From assembly GCA_023667395.1 (NCBI GenBank), contig JAMPAC010000023.1:1-39688 (forward strand): 39,688 bases of DNA. The letters run 5' to 3'. The notes under the pieces were generated by a model. That model was not told the origin of the DNA. It worked only from the letters and a program-made list of their open reading frames with translations, and searched no databases. Positions 26,181 through 31,622 of the stretch are shown in pieces; positions within the stretch are counted from its first letter, which is position 1, and every line of letters begins with the position of its first letter. The DNA comes from Blautia sp. Lineage in GTDB: Bacteria; Bacillota; Clostridia; Lachnospirales; Lachnospiraceae. A program made the position numbers and the translations under genes.

Positions 26181-26523
26181 GCTGCCATTACCCCTTTCTG
26201 TTCCGCTGCCGCCTGCTGCAATCCAGACTCTATCATATTTTCCTTTCCCTTTGCGACATTTTGCCCACACAAAAAGAAAGCTGCCCAAAACACGTTCAGC
26301 CACGGCGTTCAGGCAGTCTCTCTTTTATTTGGGCATTATCCCGACTGACTTTTATATGTCGGGAAGATTTATCCGCCATTTATATCATTGTAAAGCAAAG
26401 CAATTTCCAATTGTAGCCAAAGTTAAAAAGTGCTATAATATAATTGCATATACCATAAAAGAAAGAGACCAGACAGATCGGATCTGTTTATATACCTGGC
26501 TGGTATTCATAAGGAGGGATATT
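26181..26523. other. Divergent intergenic region before the TPR/TIR pair
   Basis: About 340 bases without a gene. It holds an inverted repeat TGCCCAAA (26282-26289) / TTTGGGCA (26328-26335) followed on the minus strand by a T-rich run, terminator- or leader-like; a small hairpin CCCGAC/GTCGGG (26340-26345, 26358-26363); and the promoter of the plus-strand pair at 26411-26439. Confidence 0.5.
26411..26439 (+). promoter_or_regulatory. Promoter of the TPR/TIR pair
   Basis: TTGTAG (26411-26416), 17 bases, then a perfect TATAAT (26434-26439) with an extended TGC just before it. The distance to the first start codon is about 85 bases. The weak -35 is compensated by the consensus extended -10. Confidence 0.7.
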
Positions 26524-27618
26524 ATGTGGGACATAAATCCTGACAGCAAGATTATTCAGATCGAGATGGGCAATAAGGTTATTGCCGCCTACTCCTCATC
26601 TAAAAAGAAAACCTGCGATATTCTGTTAAACCAGATCGAGAATCTGCGTTCGCAGCTGGCAGAAAGAGGAATCGACCTGCCCCCGATAGCCTTGCGCAAT
26701 TCGGAGACCCTTCCGCCGGATATGTTCAACATATATTTTGGGGCGCTCTGCATCAATGGCCGCCATCAGACTGACAGCATCACGCAGATCCTTGCCGACC
26801 AGGCACGCGGCTATCAGCTTGATGACAATTCCTACAATGGGCTTTTGGAGAATTTCGAGTCAGGAGTAAATTATCTTCAGGCCAAAAATTACCAAAAAGC
26901 CATCTATGACTTTGCCCAATCCTACTACTGTTCTTCTTTTCGGAATGACACCCGCAACATCATGGTAAACTCCATGATCAATATATGCGGTATCCAGTTT
27001 CTGAACCAACAGTATGACTCCGCCCTGTTATCCGGGCAAAGGGCCTGCATGCTGGCGTTTGCCCCTTCTTTCTATGATCCTTACTTAAAATACTATGCCG
27101 CTTCCTGGACTGGGCTCATATACAGACAATTAAACAACCTGGAGGAGGCAATCCGGCACTTCGGACTGGCCTACCAGGCAGTTGCGCAAACGGATGAAAA
27201 CTGTCTGGCCGTCAGCACCCTGTCAACGCTTGCGCAGCTTTCCATGGATGCGAAAAACTATGGGCAGAGCGCGGAACTGATCGACCGCATACTGGATCTG
27301 CTGCAGACAGACCCATCACTGGATATCGATGCGGATTTTCTCATCACACTGGCAAGATTCCAATCACAGGTATACAGGGCGATAATCAGTCAGCTTACGG
27401 AAGAATATGCACAGCTGCAGGCGCAATACGCCAAACTCTCCGCCAAATTTTTACCCCGGTTCAAAACGCTCGCCCTGAACATATTGTATCAGACCGGTTC
27501 AACGGTCATTCCCTGCGTCATAGGCAGCCTTATAGGCGGCAGTTATAATATACAGTTGGGCAGTGACAATAGCATATCCGAAAAAAATACTATCGTGATT
27601 TCCGCCACACAATGGTAA
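26524..27618 (+). CDS. TPR-like protein with C-terminal RHIM-like motif (putative sensor)
   Basis: 364 residues. Residues 1-100 form an unassigned domain. Residues about 105-300 are repeated helix pairs of TPR type, for example YLQAKNYQKAIYDFAQSYY and YRQLNNLEEAIRHFGLAYQAV. Residues about 315-339 are hydrophobic (TLALNILYQTGSTVIPCVIG...), possibly membrane-associated or part of an amyloid core. The tail at 343-351, IQLGSDNSI, fits the RHIM consensus [IV]-Q-x-G-x-x-N-x-[hydrophobic] and is repeated at the N-terminus of the next protein. GGAGG fits the ATG at 26524. It probably senses a signal and seeds its partner; this is inference. Confidence 0.85.
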   Translation: MWDINPDSKIIQIEMGNKVIAAYSSSKKKTCDILLNQIENLRSQLAERGIDLPPIALRNSETLPPDMFNIYFGALCINGRHQTDSITQILADQARGYQLDDNSYNGLLENFESGVNYLQAKNYQKAIYDFAQSYYCSSFRNDTRNIMVNSMINICGIQFLNQQYDSALLSGQRACMLAFAPSFYDPYLKYYAASWTGLIYRQLNNLEEAIRHFGLAYQAVAQTDENCLAVSTLSTLAQLSMDAKNYGQSAELIDRILDLLQTDPSLDIDADFLITLARFQSQVYRAIISQLTEEYAQLQAQYAKLSAKFLPRFKTLALNILYQTGSTVIPCVIGSLIGGSYNIQLGSDNSISEKNTIVISATQW

Positions 27619-27637
27619 GCAGAAAGGAACAATACGT

Positions 27638-28189
27638 ATGAGCGCATCAATTCAATTTGGAACCGGACACACAATATCCAAAGAAAACAATATCATTGTA
27701 TCAACGCCATCCCCTCGGGCAACCCCTGTCACAGGCCGTCCCATGCTCTCCAAAACAGACGGCTGTAAGAAAGTATTCCTCATACACGGACATAATGAGG
27801 CAAAATGGCGGGAATTACAGTCCGTCCTAAGCAATATGGGCGTTGAGCCTGTGGAATTATCCGAACAGACGATAAACGGCGCGACCATCATCGAAAAGTT
27901 TGAACAGGTCGCCAGCCAGTGTGATTTTGCATTCGCGCTCTTCACATATGATGACATTGTATCCGCAAACGGTGAAGAATATCTGCAGGTCAGGCCCAAT
28001 GTTATCTTTGAACTGGGCTGGTTCTATGCCAGACTTGGCAGGGAAAAAGTGATGATCATTGAGGAAAAAAACAATAAAGGCAACGTCTTTTCCGACCTGG
28101 CGGGCATTTACCGCTTCCCCTTCCATGACCAGGTTCGTGAACTGTATCTGGACATTCTGGAAGTATTGAAAAAATGCGGTATTTTATGA
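27638..28189 (+). CDS. TIR-like (PF10137-type) effector with N-terminal RHIM-like motif
   Basis: 183 residues. The N-terminus has IQFGTGHTI (5-13), matching the tail of the upstream protein, then a Pro/Ser linker, then the TIR-like domain. The domain begins KKVFLIHGHN (44-53) and carries NVIFELGWF with Glu125, the position of the catalytic Glu in this family, then SDLAGIYRFPF. PF10137 domains occur in STING-linked CBASS and Pycsar effectors that degrade NAD+. The gene starts 19 bases after the TPR gene with AAAGGA upstream, so the two form an operon. The fold is a confident call; NADase activity and a defence role are inferred. Confidence 0.88.
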   Translation: MSASIQFGTGHTISKENNIIVSTPSPRATPVTGRPMLSKTDGCKKVFLIHGHNEAKWRELQSVLSNMGVEPVELSEQTINGATIIEKFEQVASQCDFAFALFTYDDIVSANGEEYLQVRPNVIFELGWFYARLGREKVMIIEEKNNKGNVFSDLAGIYRFPFHDQVRELYLDILEVLKKCGIL

Positions 28190-28295
28190 ATCATCCGCTG
28201 CATGACCGCTGACAGGCGGCTGGCTTTTTCCTGACTGCCGAGCGTGTCCGGAACCTGTACCCGTTAGGGCGCACCCATGACGCGCAAACCAATAA

Positions 28296-28323
28296 GAGCG
28301 TTTCGGTTATTTCCGAAACGCTC
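28296..28323. terminator. Hairpin between convergent genes
   Basis: A perfect 11-base stem, GAGCGTTTCGG (28296-28306) and CCGAAACGCTC (28313-28323), with a 6-base loop. It lies between the plus-strand TIR gene and the minus-strand hemZ fragment. T-richness after it is modest on both strands, so it may be a bidirectional but weak terminator. Confidence 0.6.
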
Positions 28324-28406
28324 CTTAGGTATCTGTAGACTTTTGGCATTTTTGTTGCACCTGAAATCCTCAGCATACTCAACATTTTAGTCCGAATTAT
28401 GAATTG

Positions 28407-28577
28407 TTAATCGCTTAATAACACACGTTTTCTTTCTATCATTTCTTCAATTCTCTCGATATATTGGGCAACTTCCTTCACATTCTCGCACCGCCCAATC
28501 CGCCTGTCTGAATAGACCCTCTTGGTAATCGAGCCTGCTCCCAGCGCCACTATGGTCTGCACTTCCTCCATAATCAT
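28407..28577 (-). pseudogene. hemZ: 3' fragment of hemZ (coproporphyrinogen dehydrogenase)
   Basis: Fifty-six codons on the minus strand read MIMEEVQTIVALGAGSITKR, then VYSDRRIGRCENVKEV and AQYIERIEEMIERKR before the stop. This matches my memory of the extreme C-terminus of HemZ-type radical SAM coproporphyrinogen III oxidases. Similarity begins at about 28577; upstream the frame soon meets a stop (TAA). The rest of hemZ is absent and an integrase follows at once. In many Clostridia hemZ lies just upstream of hisS, so this fits a gene cut by the integrative element. Confidence 0.75.
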
Positions 28578-28633
28578 TCCCACCCTCTGTATTATCCCGT
28601 ATTATTGATTATTACAGACTTTCAGGTGTTTTC

Positions 28634-28705
28634 AGAATGGTCATTTTCAAGTATTATCAAGTACCATTCTTCAATAATTGATGTACTGTTCCATTTTTTG
28701 ATGTA
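28634..28705. repeat. Short repeats at the element end (possible integrase arm sites)
   Basis: AGAATGGT (28634-28641) is inverted at ACCATTCT (28663-28670); TCAAGTA occurs at 28647-28653 and 28657-28663; TTGATGTA occurs at 28678-28685 and 28698-28705, 20 bases apart. This repeat-rich AT stretch between the hemZ fragment and the integrase stop is where att and arm-type sites are expected. Confidence 0.5.
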
Positions 28706-28751
28706 ACGCTCAAACCGTCCTAAAGGACTCTTCAAAAAATGTTAATTCGTT

Positions 28752-29990
28752 TCAAAATAATTCTAAGTTCTCAGCAAGCGCATCCATTGACTTTTTCTTC
28801 CGTTCTTCCGATACCTCAGCATAAATATCCATTGTCGTTTTTATATCCACATGACCCATTACCGACTGAATAACCTTGAGATTCGTTTCATTCTCACAAA
28901 ACCTCGCACAAAAGGTGTGTCGCAGACTGTGACAAGTGAAGTGTGGTAATACCAACGCTTCTGAATGCGCTTTTGCAGCTTCATGTAATGCCGCATCATT
29001 ATATGCGTCAATAATCCTGTCTAACGCTCTGTCCAAATCCTGCTGGAGAAATATCCGTCCAAACCGATTTAAGAAAATAAAATCTCTCCACCCGTCAATT
29101 TCCTGCACACAAAATATGCCATTCTCCTGCTGATACTTTTTAATCTGTTTCAAGGCTTCCTTCACTTCTTTTACCAAAGGTACTTTTCGGATACCTGCCG
29201 ACGTTTTTGGAGTTGACATATACACTTTCTCCGAAGATTTATTCATCTTTCCGGCAAAATATACCGCTGCATGGTCTACCGTAATCTCATTCTTTTCTAA
29301 ATCAACATCTTTCCATGTCAATCCACTAAGCTCACCTACCCTTAACCCTGTTCCCATAAAAAATACAAATATGGGTTCCCAATGGTCATATACCGGGTGG
29401 TTATCCATAAAATCCAGAAATGCTCTTTGTTCTTCCGGCTTTAAGGCTGTGCGTATTCCTCTCTTGACACCTGACCTTTTTTTGAATTGACCTAATGCAC
29501 TATGCGTCGGATTTGTCCTTATGATACAGTCACGGACTGCCATTTCAAAGGCTGGATGCAACTCCCTGTGAAGATGTTCAATCGTTCCCAGGCTCAAATT
29601 TTCTTTGTCTGAGAGCTTCGTATAAAAAGCAACAATATCTGAATATTTGATACTGCTCAACTTCCGAAATCCGATTGTATTTCTGACATACGCATTATAC
29701 TGATATAAATATCCTGCATATGTCCTCGGTGACAAGTCTGATCTTGTAGACATATATTTGTCAAACATATCATTCAGTATCATGTTGTTTGCTTCCACAC
29801 TCTTTATCCCATCCAAGCTGTCCTTGTAAATCTGTTCTTCCTTATTGCGAAGTGAAATCAAATCGTTCGCATACACATACCTTCTTTTCTTTGCTTCATC
29901 ATAATAAGCATATTGGTACGTTCCGTCTGCCCTGACTGTTTCCCCCTTCCTTAATACTCGCCCCTTACTGTCTTTTCTTGATTGTGCCAT
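28752..29990 (-). CDS. int: Tyrosine recombinase, Tn916-family integrase
   Basis: 412 residues. An N-terminal arm-binding-like domain (1-60) is followed by a SAM-like core-binding domain (70-175) and the catalytic domain. Catalytic residues are visible: Arg217 in GTGLRVGEL, His354/Arg357 in HSLRHTF, His380 in MGHVDIKTTMDIY and nucleophile Tyr390. ATG at 29990 has AGGAG upstream. It catalyses excision and integration of the element; the gene points towards the hemZ junction, as usual for this family. Confidence 0.95.
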   Translation of the reverse strand: MAQSRKDSKGRVLRKGETVRADGTYQYAYYDEAKKRRYVYANDLISLRNKEEQIYKDSLDGIKSVEANNMILNDMFDKYMSTRSDLSPRTYAGYLYQYNAYVRNTIGFRKLSSIKYSDIVAFYTKLSDKENLSLGTIEHLHRELHPAFEMAVRDCIIRTNPTHSALGQFKKRSGVKRGIRTALKPEEQRAFLDFMDNHPVYDHWEPIFVFFMGTGLRVGELSGLTWKDVDLEKNEITVDHAAVYFAGKMNKSSEKVYMSTPKTSAGIRKVPLVKEVKEALKQIKKYQQENGIFCVQEIDGWRDFIFLNRFGRIFLQQDLDRALDRIIDAYNDAALHEAAKAHSEALVLPHFTCHSLRHTFCARFCENETNLKVIQSVMGHVDIKTTMDIYAEVSEERKKKSMDALAENLELF

Positions 29991-30033
29991 ATTATTCTCC
30001 TATCATAGCCGAAAGAAGAGATCCTATGCCCAA

Positions 30034-30204
30034 TTAAGGAAGCGTGTAATAGACCAGCTCAACTCCCTTTTTAATTAACTCCGTTACAGTCATTTTATGT
30101 GATTCGGCATATGCTTTCAATTTTTCGTATTCTTCATCGGACATTCTGACCGTTACAATTCTGTCTTTTATTTTTTCCAACTTCGGACGTCCCATTTTTG
30201 ACAA
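30034..30204 (-). CDS. Small ribbon-helix-helix (CopG/Arc-like) protein
   Basis: 56 residues from a TTG start at 30204, chosen because GAGGAGGTG lies 6 bases upstream; the frame opens to 30294 but without a site there. GRPKLEKIKDRIVTVRMSDE followed by EYEKLKAYAESHKMTVTELIKKG fits a ribbon-helix-helix DNA-binding fold. It sits between the integrase and the excisionase-like gene and probably regulates recombination. Confidence 0.75.
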   Translation of the reverse strand: MSKMGRPKLEKIKDRIVTVRMSDEEYEKLKAYAESHKMTVTELIKKGVELVYYTLP

Positions 30205-30297
30205 CGCATACACCTCCTCACAATGGCTATTATACTTTTCGTAATACGATTTGTCGACAGGTTTTTTTACTGAGCCGATATATGTATCCCGCAAATA

Positions 30298-30501
30298 CTA
30301 ATTCTCTGCCGGAACTCTAAACAATTCTAAATATTGGTCAAAAGCTTTCCGGTCAACCAACACAGATTTTCCGAGCTTAATAATAGCTCCTGCTTCCTTT
30401 GCACGTCTTTCAAACGTGCTTTGGCACAAGCCATATAATTTTGCTCCTTCTTTGTATCTGACAAACCGCTTATAGCCTTCAAATTCCTCAGAAAAATTCA
30501 T
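30298..30501 (-). CDS. Excisionase-like small protein
   Basis: 67 residues. YKEGAKLYGLCQSTFERRAKEAGAIIKLGKSVLVDRKAFDQYL is (in two parts) a winged-helix excisionase/helix-turn-helix pattern typical of small proteins beside Tn916-type integrases. ATG at 30501 has AAAGGAG at 7 bases; the longer frame to 30777 is not needed. It probably directs the integrase towards excision. Confidence 0.82.
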   Translation of the reverse strand: MNFSEEFEGYKRFVRYKEGAKLYGLCQSTFERRAKEAGAIIKLGKSVLVDRKAFDQYLELFRVPAEN

Positions 30502-30695
30502 GGTTCTGCTCCTTTCGCTGTTTTTGGCTTTATCTGCCAATAATATCGGATTATGGGGCATTTTATCAAATGCCATTGCACGAAACTCCCATAAATTGCA
30601 CCAAACGACTATAAAGCATATTACCTCTGCCCTCCCCAGGTGCCAAGCAGATAATCCAAGCCAGACGGCGGACGGGTGCGGGAGGAAACGGCAGA

Positions 30696-30730
30696 CCGCC
30701 GCATATGGGGCGGTTTTCCCATAGCGGCGG
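30696..30730. repeat. Strong GC-rich hairpin in the element
   Basis: CCGCCGC-A-TATGGG (30696-30709) pairs with CCCATAGCGGCGG (30718-30730), 13 pairs with one bulged base. It lies in the gene-free stretch between the excisionase-like gene and the ECF remnant. On the plus strand TTGGCTTTTG follows, a weak T-run. It could be a terminator or part of a transfer origin. Confidence 0.5.
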
Positions 30731-30763
30731 TTGGCTTTTGTACAGTTATCTGATATTCCAGAT

Positions 30764-31003
30764 TTATACAACTCCATTCATGGACAGAATCAGCAGAATG
30801 CAGGTGATGATGACCGCCCCGAAAAACAGCCATAGACCAACCGGCTTTTTCTTCTGCTCTGTAGCAGGATCTGACAGATACCCCGTCCTGCGTAATGCCG
30901 TTGTGATTGGCTTGTAGAGCAGAAAGATAAATCCCGCATTCAGCCCTGCCTTTAATAAGTTGAATGGCAGGAAAGCAGGGATCAGCAGTATGGCAAAGAT
31001 GCT
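30764..31003 (-). pseudogene. C-terminal fragment of an ECF transporter S component
   Basis: About 79 residues on the minus strand: IPAFLPFNLLKAGLNAGFIF, LLYKPITTALRRTGYL, then a charged stretch and a final membrane helix (WLFFGAVIITCILLILSM). FLPFNLLK is typical of RibU-like vitamin-uptake S components near their C-terminus. The first half is missing; the sequence runs directly into a plus-strand HxlR fragment. It is not likely to be functional. Confidence 0.65.
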
Positions 31004-31214
31004 GTCACAGCAGTCACATGACTTGGAGGAATGCGGGATGATACACCGGGAGGTCATCCCGGACAAGCCGCCAAGGACTATATACTCGCTTACCCCATTC
31101 GGCCGGAGCATTATCCCGGTTCTGGATGCCATGTGTAACTGGGGCGCGAATTTCTTAGACGGGCTGGATATCCAGCCTCCCTGCTGCACAAAAAAATCAG
31201 CAGGGGAACCATAA
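30999..31214 (+). pseudogene. C-terminal fragment of an HxlR-family regulator
   Basis: Plus-strand frame MLSQQSHDLEECGMIHREV, then DKPPRTIYSLTPFGRSIIPV and LDAMCNWG: the second half of an HxlR winged helix-turn-helix domain. The N-terminal half is missing. Its 5' end abuts the inverted ECF-S fragment, so a deletion removed the shared promoter region and 5' parts of two divergent genes. Confidence 0.8.
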
Positions 31215-31276
31215 CCGGCTTTCCTGCTGACATAGGCTATAACAATATATCCGGCTCCAAAAGGAAACCTGCGCCG

Positions 31277-31405
31277 TCAAAGATGCCCCAAGCCAACAGC
31301 CATCTCTCTTCCAGCATCCGTAAGCGGCGAATCCGCCCATCCCTGCGCCCGGTCTAAGCTGTTCAAAAGGGTCTGGCCATGTCTGACTATATAGAAACTA
31401 ACCAT
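31277..31405 (-). pseudogene. Truncated histidine phosphatase (phosphoglycerate-mutase-like)
   Basis: Forty-two codons: MVSFYIVRHGQTLLNSLDRA, then QGWADSPLTDAGREMAVGLG and a stop. RHG with the phosphorylated His is the family hallmark, but about four fifths of the domain, including the second catalytic His, is missing. GGAGGTG lies upstream of the ATG at 31405 and a good promoter lies behind it, so the fragment could still be made. Confidence 0.8.
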
Positions 31406-31423
31406 GTTTACACCTCCGCCGTT

Positions 31424-31452
31424 AGTATAAAAAAACTTTGTCCGAATAGCAA
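31424..31452 (-). promoter_or_regulatory. Promoter of the truncated phosphatase
   Basis: On the minus strand TTGCTA (31447-31452), 17 bases, TATACT (31424-31429), shortly before a GGAGGTG and ATG. The rest of 31453-31622 shows no convincing gene. Confidence 0.65.
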
Positions 31453-31622
31453 GAGATTACTTTTAAGGTAGTTGCTATCAAGTTGGGAAGTATCATTCCA
31501 TCTCCCTGAACGTGCCAGCCATTCCTCCCACAAGGCTCCACTGGCGCTGCATATAGGATTTCAGATTTTCCGTACTTTGTCAATATGCCTCACACGCCAC
31601 TTTCCTATTACTTCGGCAATAC

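Noticed and set aside
26282-26363. Riboswitch in the region between the solute-binding gene and the TPR gene
   Set aside because: Only simple inverted repeats are seen; no known riboswitch core is recognisable.
28191-28385. Minus-strand frame of 64 codons after the TIR gene
   Set aside because: It crosses the terminator hairpin and has no homology or ribosome site.
30597-30763. Transfer origin in the gene-free stretch with the GC-rich hairpin
   Set aside because: A hairpin alone is not enough; no relaxase gene or known nick-site sequence is visible.
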